Positions 55,878 to 63,908 of a DNA stretch of 64,000 nt are shown here, one piece after another. The position numbers and the translations under genes are program-made. The stretch's first letter is position 1, and each line of letters opens with the position of its first letter. Below the pieces are notes generated by a model. That model worked only from the letters and a program-made list of their open reading frames with translations. It made no database searches and was not told the DNA's origin. The stretch spans positions 1 to 64,000 of the forward strand of contig CAZOZP010000001.1 in the NCBI GenBank assembly GCA_964584325.1. Direction: 5' to 3'. Source of the stretch: CAZOZP01 sp964584325 (lineage in GTDB: Bacteria; Bacteroidota; Ignavibacteria; Ignavibacteriales; Melioribacteraceae).

Positions 55878-56661
55878 GCCTGCAAAGCTCCTGAATATTT
55901 TTAACTTCCGAATAAATATCATCGGCACGCATAAAATGCTCACCGATTAAAACACCGTTTACTCTGGTATCAAGTAGCCTGGAAATAGATTCACCCCCAT
56001 TAAGACCGCTTTCACTAACTATTAGAGCATCATAGGGAATATCATCGAGAAGCTTAAGTGTATTGTCTATGCTTACGCTAAAATCCTGCAGATTCCGGTT
56101 GTTGATTCCTATCATCTGATTAAGATCAAAATCAATTTTGTCTATTTGTCCGGCAGAGTGAATTTCAAGAAGCACTTCCATATCGTTTTCGTATGCAGCC
56201 TGGGTTAAGTCTTTAATCTGCTGTTTTGAAAGAACTTCAGAAATTAAGAGAACTACATCTGCACCATTGGCTTTTGCTTCAAGAACTTGAAACTCATCTA
56301 TTATGAAATCTTTTCTAAGCAAAGGAACTGTTTTTATCTGTGCTACATCTTTTAGCAATGAAATTCCACCTTTAAAGAAATTTGAATCAGTAAGTACTGA
56401 AATCGCATCAACTCCGGCGTTCATATATGTTTCTGCAATATCAAAATGATCAAAATCATCACGGATTACACCTTTAGAAGGACTCGCTTTTTTTATCTCT
56501 GCTATTAAAGCAATATCCAAATTTGAGATTAGTGCATTAAAAAGGCTTATTCTTTCAAGGTTGAAGAATACTGAATCTTGAAAATCAGATTCGATGTAGG
56601 TGGTCCTTAACTCTTTCACCTCATCTTTTTTAACTTCAATAATTAAGTCGATAAGTGACAT
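55867..56661 (-). CDS. trpC: indole-3-glycerol phosphate synthase
   Basis: A 264-residue TIM barrel. IAEIKKASPSKGVIR carries the first catalytic Lys, VPLLRKDFIIDEFQVLEAKANGAD carries the second Lys and Glu residues, and IGINNRNLQDF and VSESGL complete the active site. It makes indole-3-glycerol phosphate. trpC and trpF are separate genes here, not fused as in enterics. One base or less separates it from trpD. Confidence 0.96.
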   Translation of the reverse strand: MSLIDLIIEVKKDEVKELRTTYIESDFQDSVFFNLERISLFNALISNLDIALIAEIKKASPSKGVIRDDFDHFDIAETYMNAGVDAISVLTDSNFFKGGISLLKDVAQIKTVPLLRKDFIIDEFQVLEAKANGADVVLLISEVLSKQQIKDLTQAAYENDMEVLLEIHSAGQIDKIDFDLNQMIGINNRNLQDFSVSIDNTLKLLDDIPYDALIVSESGLNGGESISRLLDTRVNGVLIGEHFMRADDIYSEVKNIQELCRRES

Positions 56662-57675
56662 TTAATTCCTGCAAAAATTTGTTAATTCAATCAGTTTATT
56701 ATTAGCCGCGCCGGATAATATGGCGTTTTCTGCTGCTTTAAGGCATTCGGTTATATTGTCTGAATAGCCGAATGCATAAAGTGCTAAAGCAGAATTTGCA
56801 GCAGTGACGTAAAAATAGGGAGATTTAAGTTTAGATGTAAAAATATTTCTAATAATTTCTGCATTTATTTCAGGTGAATTACCTGAAATAGATTCAAGTG
56901 TAATTTTCGGATAGTTTATATGGTCAAAGGAAATGTCAAAATTGCTTATACCGTTTGATTTTGTATATTCAAAAACCTTAGTATTGCCTGTTAATGTAAA
57001 CTCATCATATTTATTATCAGTACAAATTACACAAGCTCTTTTCATATCCAGATCAACCAATGAATTGGCTAACAATTCAGCAGCTTTTTCAGAATAAGTT
57101 CCTATCAGCTGTTTTTGTGTATTAGCAGGATTTGTAAGTGGACCTAATAAATTAAAAACTGTTTTGAAGCCTAATTCCTTTCTTACAGCTGCTACATATT
57201 TCATTGCCGGGTGATGATTTGGCGCAAACATAAAAGTGATGCCAACTTTTCTAAGAGCATCCGACGATTTTTCTCTGCTCATATTAATATCTATTCCAAG
57301 AACTGAAAGAACATCGGCACTTCCTGATTTACTTGAAATTGATCTGTTTCCGTGTTTGGCAACTTTAATTCCCAGAGAAGCAACAACAAAAGATACTGCC
57401 GTCGAGATGTTGAAAGTTCCGGATTCATCACCACCGGTCCCGCAAACATCAATTGCATCTGATTCATTATCGATTTTAATGCTGTTTTCACGCATCGCCT
57501 TAACAAATCCGGCAATTTCCAAAGAAGTTTCTCCTTTAGATTTTAATGCTGTCAGTAAAGCTGCTATTTGTGATTGATTTACTTTACCATTCATTATATT
57601 CATCATAACATCATAGGCTTCCTCAAATTCAAGGTTTTCCCGTGATATTGTTTTTTCCAAAGCTAGCTTAATCAT
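56662..57675 (-). CDS. trpD: anthranilate phosphoribosyltransferase
   Basis: A 337-residue enzyme from ATG 57675, which lies 5 bases after GGTGG and overlaps trpG by ATGA. VCGTGGDESGTFNIST is the PRPP-binding glycine loop, KHGNRSISSKSGSADVL the substrate site and RKELGFKTVFNLLGPLTNP the domain hinge, all diagnostic. It transfers phosphoribose to anthranilate. A start four codons earlier is possible but lacks a better signal. Confidence 0.96.
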   Translation of the reverse strand: MIKLALEKTISRENLEFEEAYDVMMNIMNGKVNQSQIAALLTALKSKGETSLEIAGFVKAMRENSIKIDNESDAIDVCGTGGDESGTFNISTAVSFVVASLGIKVAKHGNRSISSKSGSADVLSVLGIDINMSREKSSDALRKVGITFMFAPNHHPAMKYVAAVRKELGFKTVFNLLGPLTNPANTQKQLIGTYSEKAAELLANSLVDLDMKRACVICTDNKYDEFTLTGNTKVFEYTKSNGISNFDISFDHINYPKITLESISGNSPEINAEIIRNIFTSKLKSPYFYVTAANSALALYAFGYSDNITECLKAAENAILSGAANNKLIELTNFCRN

Positions 57676-58238
57676 AATTCCACCCAATTTTTTATTAAAT
57701 TATATCCCATTGGAGTCAACACAGATTCAGGATGAAATTGAATTCCTTCAATGGGGAGTGATTTATGTCTGACTCCCATAATTGTACCGTCAGCAGTATT
57801 TGCCGAAACTTCAAGCTTTTCAGGAAGTGTATCAGGATCGATTACTAAGGAATGGTATCGTCCAGCTTGAAAATTCTGAGGTAAATTTTTATAAATACCT
57901 TTATTATCATGAATTATTTCCGATGATTTCCCGTGCATGAGTACCGGAGCGTGGATTATCTTTGCTCCAAAGCAATATCCTATAGCTTGATGACCTAAAC
58001 ATACTCCAAGAATAGGATAAATTTTCCCGAGTCCGTTTATAATATCAATAGAAATATTGGAGTTTTCAGGTCTTCCCGGTCCTGGAGATATTACAATTTT
58101 ATCCGGCTGAAGAGAGATTATTTCTTCATTAGTAATCTTATCATTTCTATATACTAAAACATCATCAGTCAATTTCCCTATGAGTTGGACAAGATTATAA
58201 GTAAAAGAATCGTAGTTATCAATTACCAGAATTTTCAT
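57672..58238 (-). CDS. trpG: anthranilate synthase component II (glutamine amidotransferase)
   Basis: A 188-residue class I amidotransferase. ISPGPGRPEN is the oxyanion region, LGVCLGHQAIG carries the nucleophile Cys, and IQFHPESVLT the His-x-Glu pair. It supplies ammonia from glutamine to TrpE. It could also serve PabB, but its position between trpE and trpD makes the tryptophan role clear. It overlaps trpE by 20 bases. Confidence 0.96.
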   Translation of the reverse strand: MKILVIDNYDSFTYNLVQLIGKLTDDVLVYRNDKITNEEIISLQPDKIVISPGPGRPENSNISIDIINGLGKIYPILGVCLGHQAIGYCFGAKIIHAPVLMHGKSSEIIHDNKGIYKNLPQNFQAGRYHSLVIDPDTLPEKLEVSANTADGTIMGVRHKSLPIEGIQFHPESVLTPMGYNLIKNWVEL

Positions 58239-59697
58239 CTAAAACCTCTGCATAGTTTAGTGCATTTAACATCACTGCTGATTTATTGGTGATTTCCTTG
58301 CTTTCAAGTTCGGGTTTACTGTCTGCTACAATTCCGGCACCTGCCTGCCAGTGAATTTTGTTCCCTTTAGCAAAGAGAGTTCTAATCGCAATACATAAAT
58401 CCATATTCCCGCTGAAATCTATATATCCCAAGGCCCCGGCATAAACATTTCTTTCCAACTGTTCATATTCATTTAACAATTGTACTGCTCGTATTTTAGG
58501 AGCACCGGTAACAGTACCTGCCGGGAAACCGGCTCTTAGAGCATCGATACAGTCTTTATCGTCGGCAAGTTCTCCTTCAACTCTCGACACTATATGCATA
58601 ACGTGAGAGTATCTCTGAACCTGCATCTTTTCAATTACTTTTATCGAATTAAACTTGCATATTCTTCCGAGGTCATTTCTTGCCAAATCAACCAACATAG
58701 TATGTTCAGCAATTTCTTTCGGATCATTAAGAAGATCTTTTTCAAGAGCAATATCTTCTTCGATTGTTTTTCCTCTGCGTCTGGTACCAGCAATCGGGAG
58801 AATCGCAGCTTTTCTGTTTTTAACTTTTAATAAATCTTCAGGGGATGTTCCAATAATAGTGAAATCATCTCCGAATTCAAGAAAGTACATATATGGGGAG
58901 GGGTTTATCATCCTTAATGCACGATATACATTCAGAAGGTCACCTGAATAATCTGATGAGTATCTTTTAGAAAGCACAATTTGGAATACTTCTCCATTGT
59001 GAATATCTTCCTTACATCTTTCTACAAGATTAATAAATTTTTCATCACTCATATTAGAAAAGGAAGTCGTTCCAACTTTAAATTTATCTATGGATTTGGG
59101 TGCAGAGGCAAGCTCATCTTTTAATTTTCTTATTTTTCCTTTAGCAATATTAAAGGCATCCCTGATTATCGTATTACTCTCTAAGATGACATTCGAGATA
59201 ATTATGAGCTGGTGTTTGTAATGGTCAAATACAATTACTGTATCATAAAGGCCAAGTATTGAATCCGGTGTCCCGAGACCGGGGATGTTATCGAAATTAA
59301 TCACATTTTCTATCAAAGAGATGTTTTCATAACCCAGGTACCCGATTATTCCTCCTGTAAAATCAGGTAAATCATCAATCCTTGCATATCTGTGACTGGA
59401 TATCTCAGCTTTAAGAAATCCGAATATATCTGCCTCAGTTTCTGTTTCGTATCCATGCCCCGTTATTGTTAGATTATTTCGTTTGTTCTTTATTATTTTA
59501 ACCGGATTTTTGCCAAGCAATGAATACCTTGCCATTCTGCCTATGCCTTCTACTGATTCGAGAAGGAAAGAGTAGGAATTCTTGTCGCGAATTTTAAGAT
59601 AAGCCAACACAGGTGTAAGCATATCACCGGTTATTTTCTCATATACCGGTATTACGTTATACTTTTTTGCGAGTATTTCAAAATCTTCAAACTTCAT
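58219..59697 (-). CDS. trpE: anthranilate synthase component I
   Basis: A 492-residue chorismate-using enzyme. LLES (45-48) in FLLESVEG is the tryptophan feedback-binding motif. The catalytic part has GTSPEDLLKV, IAGTRRRGKT, EHTMLVDLARNDLGR, FPAGTVTGAPKIRA and QAGAGIVADSKPE. It makes anthranilate from chorismate with ammonia from TrpG. AAAGGAG lies 4 bases before the ATG. It is the first structural gene after the leader-attenuator at 59711-59854, so it is controlled by both attenuation and feedback. Confidence 0.97.
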   Translation of the reverse strand: MKFEDFEILAKKYNVIPVYEKITGDMLTPVLAYLKIRDKNSYSFLLESVEGIGRMARYSLLGKNPVKIIKNKRNNLTITGHGYETETEADIFGFLKAEISSHRYARIDDLPDFTGGIIGYLGYENISLIENVINFDNIPGLGTPDSILGLYDTVIVFDHYKHQLIIISNVILESNTIIRDAFNIAKGKIRKLKDELASAPKSIDKFKVGTTSFSNMSDEKFINLVERCKEDIHNGEVFQIVLSKRYSSDYSGDLLNVYRALRMINPSPYMYFLEFGDDFTIIGTSPEDLLKVKNRKAAILPIAGTRRRGKTIEEDIALEKDLLNDPKEIAEHTMLVDLARNDLGRICKFNSIKVIEKMQVQRYSHVMHIVSRVEGELADDKDCIDALRAGFPAGTVTGAPKIRAVQLLNEYEQLERNVYAGALGYIDFSGNMDLCIAIRTLFAKGNKIHWQAGAGIVADSKPELESKEITNKSAVMLNALNYAEVLDENSGN

Positions 59698-59710
59698 AAT
59701 TCTCCTTTAA

Positions 59711-59750
59711 AACAAAAAAACCCTTCTCAGTGTTATCCAAGAAGGGTTTA
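59711..59750 (-). terminator. trp attenuator terminator
   Basis: On the minus strand AAACCCTTC (59741-59749) pairs with GAAGGGTTT (59718-59726), followed by a T-rich run. A competing antiterminator is visible: TCAGTG plus TTA at the end of the leader gene (59768-59777, one bulge) can pair with TAACACTGA inside this hairpin's loop and 3' side. It lies about 15 bases before the trpE start codon. Confidence 0.88.
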
Positions 59751-59770
59751 AATTCTTTATGAAATATTAA

Positions 59771-59854
59771 TCACTGAACAGACGGAATATAATACTTCCA
59801 CCACCACCAGAGATTTCTTGTAATTGTCATTGTATTTAGTTCTTGATTTTTCAT
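59771..59854 (-). CDS. trpL: trp operon leader peptide with four consecutive Trp codons
   Basis: A 27-residue frame on the minus strand: MKNQELNTMTITRNL, then WWWW (59798-59809), then KYYIPSVQ and TGA. Four adjacent TGG codons right upstream of a terminator and trpE are the defining feature of a ribosome-stalling leader. The frame ends at the first half of the putative antiterminator, so stalling at the Trp run would free that region to pair, while complete translation would cover it. There is no clear Shine-Dalgarno before the ATG. A -35-like TTGACT lies at 59884-59889, but a convincing -10 with room for a leader was not found. It is too short to be a gene of another kind. Confidence 0.93.
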   Translation of the reverse strand: MKNQELNTMTITRNLWWWWKYYIPSVQ

Positions 59855-59965
59855 AGTGCTAAATAAATACTTGAAAAGAAGAAAGTCAACAAGAAAATAA
59901 AATTTTTGTTCTTAATAAAAATATACTAATTTCGATTATAACATAAATATTTTTGTGAAGTGATT

Positions 59966-60946
59966 ATGAAACGTGTACTTATTGTTGAAGATGATACTGC
60001 CAGCCGACTTCTTTTAACAAAAGTTTTCAAGAAAAATGGTTATGAAGTTGTTTCGCTAAAAGACGGTATGGAGGCAGTTGAAGTGCTAAAAACTCAGACT
60101 TTTGATGCAGTCTTTACAGACTGGCTAATGCCTCAGTTAAATGGAATGGAATTAATAAAGCAAATTCGATTAACCGTAAAGCCTGCTCCGGTAATAGTAG
60201 TTGTAACAGCTCTTGCATCGAACGATGCGAGGAATAGAGCTTATGAAGTTGGGGCAGATGATTATATAACTAAACCAATTTCCATTGAAAGAGTTAAAGA
60301 AGTGCTTGAATACAATCTTGCAAATAAGAAAACTGCAAGAGAAAACAAAAATATTCCTTTCAAGGAAAAAACAGCTACTACCGGTGTTGTTATAGCCGCA
60401 AGCACAGGTGGTCCAAGCGCATTGATGGAATTAGTTAAAAATATTGAGGCAAACGACCGAGCTTCATTCTTTATTGTACTTCATGGCCCTGAATGGATGC
60501 TTAAGAATTTTAGTGAACGATTAAATTCTATTGCACAAATGCCGGTTTTATTAGGTGAAGATAAAATGAAAATTGAAACTGCCAAAATATATCTTGCACC
60601 GGGAAATAAACATATGTTAATTAATTCGCAGAAAGGGGAGATTGAACTTAATGATGATCCCCCGGTTAATTTTGTGAAACCTGCAGCAGATGTCTTGTTC
60701 AAGTCAGCAGCTCATTATTTTGGCTCCAAAACAATTGGGGTAGTAATGACCGGAATGGGAAAGGATGGGAGTACGGGATGTGGTTATATATCTGCAGCAA
60801 AAGGCTATACTATTGCACAGGATCCTGATAGCGCAGCACTTGATTCTATGCCTCGTACAATAATTCAATATAGGATTGCTGATATTGTACTAAAACTTGA
60901 AGACATTGCTACTGAAATTAATAAAAAACTTAAAGAAATAGTTTAG
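59966..60946 (+). CDS. cheB: CheB-type protein-glutamate methylesterase (receiver plus methylesterase)
   Basis: A 326-residue protein. The receiver domain has D9-D10, the phospho-acceptor Asp52 in FTDWLMP and Lys103 in ITKP. The methylesterase domain has the catalytic Ser146 (AASTGGP), His173 (LHGPEW) and Asp267 (MGKDGSTG). It removes methyl groups from, or deamidates, chemoreceptor glutamates, and is activated by phosphorylation. No cheR, cheA or receptor gene is near it, so it may belong to a distant chemosensory system. I chose ATG 59966 rather than GTG 59960. It diverges from the trp operon. Confidence 0.92.
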   Translation: MKRVLIVEDDTASRLLLTKVFKKNGYEVVSLKDGMEAVEVLKTQTFDAVFTDWLMPQLNGMELIKQIRLTVKPAPVIVVVTALASNDARNRAYEVGADDYITKPISIERVKEVLEYNLANKKTARENKNIPFKEKTATTGVVIAASTGGPSALMELVKNIEANDRASFFIVLHGPEWMLKNFSERLNSIAQMPVLLGEDKMKIETAKIYLAPGNKHMLINSQKGEIELNDDPPVNFVKPAADVLFKSAAHYFGSKTIGVVMTGMGKDGSTGCGYISAAKGYTIAQDPDSAALDSMPRTIIQYRIADIVLKLEDIATEINKKLKEIV

Positions 60947-60973
60947 CTAATAATCGTTAAATGCTATTGTTAT

Positions 60974-61012
60974 AAGAAGATAGTGGATGTTAGGTAAAAC
61001 CACTGTCTTCTT
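60974..61012. terminator. long hairpin after cheB
   Basis: AAGAAGATAGTGG (60974-60986) pairs with CCACTGTCTTCTT (61000-61012), a 13-base stem with one G-U pair, 27 bases after the cheB stop. The U-tract is poor (ATCTTCC), so termination is likely but not certain. Confidence 0.65.
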
Positions 61013-61213
61013 ATCTTCCTGTTAAATCCAAGTATTGCGACTCCATCTAAAATTAAAAGTATTAAGCTATTATAACTAATATTTATTAGTGATCTTAGCC
61101 TTGACAAAATTGGTTATTTTATGCTTAATCACGTCCAAAAGTATCAACCATAACATTATAAGAAAGGCGTAAACGGTAATAAAGTAATGAGATAGCGGCA
61201 GTAATTAAAGGGA

Positions 61214-61257
61214 CGGTAAAGCGCAAAGCAATTGCTTGATTCTCGGGCGCCCTACCG
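61214..61257. other. structured intergenic element of unknown kind
   Basis: CGGTA-AA-GCGC (61214-61224) pairs with GCGC-CC-TACCG (61247-61257) around a centre that holds a 12-base perfect palindrome AAGCAATTGCTT. It lies in the 515-base space between the convergent cheB and parB genes, where no promoter is expected for either. The rest of 61013-61213 and 61258-61431 shows no gene. The overall look is that of a small structured RNA or a DNA site; no known family was recognised. Confidence 0.45.
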
Positions 61258-61431
61258 GTTTAGGAGTGAATAATTATACAAATAATATTTTTCCTTTAGT
61301 AAATGTAATACATACGTTTATGAGAATATTATTACTTAACCATTTACCTTCAATACGAATATAATTGGTTACGCTGGTGAAGTACTAACAGTAAACATTT
61401 AATTTATTGCAGATGATTATTTTTGGGTATA

Positions 61432-61454
61432 AAAAAACCCGGATTAACCGGGTT
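61432..61454 (-). terminator. Rho-independent terminator after parB
   Basis: On the minus strand AACCCGG (61448-61454) pairs with CCGGGTT (61436-61442) around 5 bases, followed by TTTTT. It is 8 bases from the parB stop. Confidence 0.9.
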
Positions 61455-61461
61455 GAATTTC

Positions 61462-62334
61462 TTACTGGACGCCGGGCGTCCCTTCAAGCTTCGAGATTAT
61501 TTGTTTTAATTTATCAATTAATTCTTCCTGAGAAGTATATTTGATTGTTAATTTCTTTTCTGCCGGAATAGTAAATTTTCTATCTCGAATTTCTCTAGCT
61601 CGTTTTAAGGCTTCTTCAGCAGTTAATTTTTTATCCACAGAGAGAAGATCATTAAGAAGTTCTAATTGTTCAGTTCGCATATCTTCAGAATTTAAGAGCA
61701 ATAATGCTCTTGCATGTTTTTCTGTAATCAATTGATGATTATCTCTTTTACTGTTAGAGACTATTAAATTCTGAATCGTTTCAGGCAAATCCAGTAGTCG
61801 TATGAATTGTTTCCTGCTGGTTTTAGATATAGCCAGTGCGCTTTCAACGTCATTCCAAGTAGATGTATCCCCAAGAAGGTTTTTGTATTCAATAAGTCCA
61901 TATGCTTTCTCTATCGGACTTAAATCTTCTCTTATAAAATTTTCAACCAATTGTTTGGCAAATCTATCTTCTTTCCCGGATGGCTGAAGAATTATGCAAG
62001 GCACTTCATTTAGTCCGGCAATTTTAGAAGCTCTGAATCTTCGCTCACCGGCAAGAAGTTTGTAATTGCCGTCTTCTTGAGCTTCAACAAGGATTGGCTG
62101 TAAGATTCCATGTTTTTTTATTGATGCTGCAAGTTCTTGCAGTGCTGTTTCATCAAAGTTTTTTCTTGGTTGCTCAGGATCCGGGAATATATAATCTATT
62201 ATAACAAGCCTTCCATTAGTAAGTCTTTTTGATTTACTAAGCATTGCATCATCACTTATAGCATAAACATTGGATTGAGTCGGTTTACTGTCAAGGTTTT
62301 GATTTATAAATTCTTTAAAACTCTTTTTAGCCAC
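61462..62334 (-). CDS. parB: chromosome-partitioning protein ParB
   Basis: A 290-residue ParB/Spo0J-like protein. LVIIDYIFPDPEQPRKNFDE and KHGILQPILVE, then LLAGERRFRASKIAGLNEVPCII, form the CTP-binding ParB/Srx domain, where GERRxRA is the hallmark. A helix-turn-helix (DVESALAISKTSRKQFIRLLDLP) follows. The C-terminus (from about 255) is a dimerization segment. It binds parS near the origin. No canonical parS palindrome (TGTTTCACGTGAAACA) was seen in the window. It overlaps parA by 8 bases. Confidence 0.94.
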   Translation of the reverse strand: MAKKSFKEFINQNLDSKPTQSNVYAISDDAMLSKSKRLTNGRLVIIDYIFPDPEQPRKNFDETALQELAASIKKHGILQPILVEAQEDGNYKLLAGERRFRASKIAGLNEVPCIILQPSGKEDRFAKQLVENFIREDLSPIEKAYGLIEYKNLLGDTSTWNDVESALAISKTSRKQFIRLLDLPETIQNLIVSNSKRDNHQLITEKHARALLLLNSEDMRTEQLELLNDLLSVDKKLTAEEALKRAREIRDRKFTIPAEKKLTIKYTSQEELIDKLKQIISKLEGTPGVQ

Positions 62335-63094
62335 GGCTTAATATTTCCTTAAAAAAGTTTCTGAATGATTCTGCTTCAAAAGATTGAGGATTGTAATAAT
62401 TAATAGGTTGTTTGAAAGTTACAGCCTCGGTGTAGATTACCATATTTTTAAACTCAGTTTCAAACACTTGTTCTTTATAGGTAAACCTTAATAATTCATT
62501 AAATTCACTTTCAATCTTTCTTTTTGATGATAGCTTATTAATGATAAACCCTAAAAGTGAAAGCTCAGGATTAGACCTTTTTCTTATAGATTCAACAAAT
62601 GCCAGTAATTGTGCCGCTCCTTTTACAGCCCATTCCTGACATTCAATTGGTATAATAAAATGCGTTGAAGCAACAAGTGCCATTTTCGTGGCGCGTGACA
62701 GAGAGGGAGGGCAGTCAATCAAAATAAAATCATACCTATGTTTAACCTCTTCAAGAGCATCCTGAAGAATATACTGAGCATCGTCAGTTCCGGCAAGTTT
62801 TGCGTCAAGATCAGATAACGTTATATTTGAAGGCATAAGGTCAATATTTTCAAAATTGGTCTTATAAATCGCTTCTTCAGATGGAAGCTCATCGATTAAC
62901 ATTTCCCGGGTTGTTTTTTCAAGATTGTAGATATTATCAATAAAAAATGATGACAAATTACCTTGGGGATCAAGATCAATAAGCAATACTCTATAGTTTG
63001 CTTCGTTAATAACACCGGCCAGATGTACAGTTAGGGATGTTTTTCCAACTCCGCCTTTCTGATTTGAAAATGAAATAATTCTAGTATTTTTCAT
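62327..63094 (-). CDS. parA: chromosome-partitioning ATPase ParA/Soj
   Basis: A 255-residue deviant-Walker ATPase. KGGVGKT (13-19) has the signature Lys, LLIDLDPQGNLSSFF the A' motif and FILIDCPPSLSR the Walker B region. It drives movement of ParB-bound origins. Compared with the usual ParA it has no N-terminal HTH domain, so it is the short, chromosomal type. It is first in the parAB operon and is read toward the cheB-parB intergenic space. Confidence 0.95.
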   Translation of the reverse strand: MKNTRIISFSNQKGGVGKTSLTVHLAGVINEANYRVLLIDLDPQGNLSSFFIDNIYNLEKTTREMLIDELPSEEAIYKTNFENIDLMPSNITLSDLDAKLAGTDDAQYILQDALEEVKHRYDFILIDCPPSLSRATKMALVASTHFIIPIECQEWAVKGAAQLLAFVESIRKRSNPELSLLGFIINKLSSKRKIESEFNELLRFTYKEQVFETEFKNMVIYTEAVTFKQPINYYNPQSFEAESFRNFFKEILSRG

Positions 63095-63225
63095 AACTCT
63101 CTCATTTTTGAACTTTCAAATATACAGGATTTAAACGAAAGATTCGTTTTGAAATGAATAATTTGCTTAATAAAGTGATACCAAATCCGATAATACAATC
63201 ATAAAAAATATTCTACAGTATTGAT

Positions 63226-63492
63226 ATGACCGATGAAGAAAAACTAAAATGGTTTGATGCAGCAATGAAATTCGGAGTTGAAGGAAGTATTCAGCTTGTT
63301 ATGAAATCAAAAATAAACGGAACAAGCTATTGGGCAATTATTGATACTTCAAACAATAAAGTTTTCAATTCGAATATGGAATGGGAAGATGAGCCGCCTC
63401 TGGCACAGAGAGATGAATCCTTTTTGGTCCGCACGAGATTTAATCTGGATACGGCAGTATCACTATATGAACAATTTAAGATGTTTTCATAA
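63226..63492 (+). CDS. small conserved-looking protein of unknown function
   Basis: An 88-residue soluble, acidic protein with a helical start (TDEEKLKWFDAAMKFG) and a beta-rich middle (GTSYWAIIDTSNNKVFNSNMEWE). I do not recognise a family. Codon use and composition match its neighbours, and it begins 131 bases from the divergent parA start. It may be transcribed with the YtxJ-like gene 59 bases downstream. There are no cysteines, signal peptide or membrane segment. Confidence 0.65.
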   Translation: MTDEEKLKWFDAAMKFGVEGSIQLVMKSKINGTSYWAIIDTSNNKVFNSNMEWEDEPPLAQRDESFLVRTRFNLDTAVSLYEQFKMFS

Positions 63493-63551
63493 GTGCTATA
63501 AAATATCTAATTTGTAGTTATATTTCGAAGGCCAATTAGTCCGGAGAGATA

Positions 63552-63908
63552 GTGAAATCAGTAATTGAGTTATATTCTATAGAAGATATCAAATTCATCA
63601 AAGAAGAATCTGCAAAGGGTAATTTATCGGTTATTTTTAAGTACAGTCCGGTATGTCCTGTAAGTCGAAGTGCTGAGTATGAATTTGACAAATGGTACGA
63701 AAGCAGCAGTTTAAGAATTAAATTATTTAAAATTAATGTAATTGATGCGCGTCCGTTAAGCCGACTTATTGCAGAAGAGTATAATGTGGTACACCAATCG
63801 CCGCAAGTCTTGTTAATCAGTAATGAAGGTAAATCTTTATGGAGTGCATCACACTACGGAATTGATACCTCTCAAATTGAATATCTAATTTCAGATGATA
63901 ATAATTAA
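63552..63908 (+). CDS. ytxJ: YtxJ-like thioredoxin-fold protein (bacillithiol system)
   Basis: A 118-residue protein starting at GTG with GGAGAG upstream. The redox motif FKYSPVCPVSRS has Cys35 followed by PVS, the monothiol CPxS type of YtxJ, and HQSPQVLLI is the cis-Pro region of the thioredoxin fold. YtxJ is thought to reduce bacillithiol-mixed disulfides, which implies a bacillithiol-like thiol in this organism. That is inference. It overlaps the lipoate-ligase gene by 14 bases. Confidence 0.88.
   Translation: MKSVIELYSIEDIKFIKEESAKGNLSVIFKYSPVCPVSRSAEYEFDKWYESSSLRIKLFKINVIDARPLSRLIAEEYNVVHQSPQVLLISNEGKSLWSASHYGIDTSQIEYLISDDNN

Noticed and set aside
59860..59889. TTGACT plus TATTTA as the trp promoter
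   Set aside because: Either spacing would put the transcript start within a few bases of the leader ATG, leaving no leader RNA; the real promoter is probably further upstream.
61201..61262. c-di-GMP (GEMM) riboswitch
   Set aside because: GCGCAAAGC and CCTACCGG look superficially like parts of that family, but the order, spacing and expected second stem do not fit, and no gene starts downstream on either strand.
61462..63225. parS site near parAB
   Set aside because: I looked for the TGTTTCACGTGAAACA palindrome or close variants in the window and saw none.
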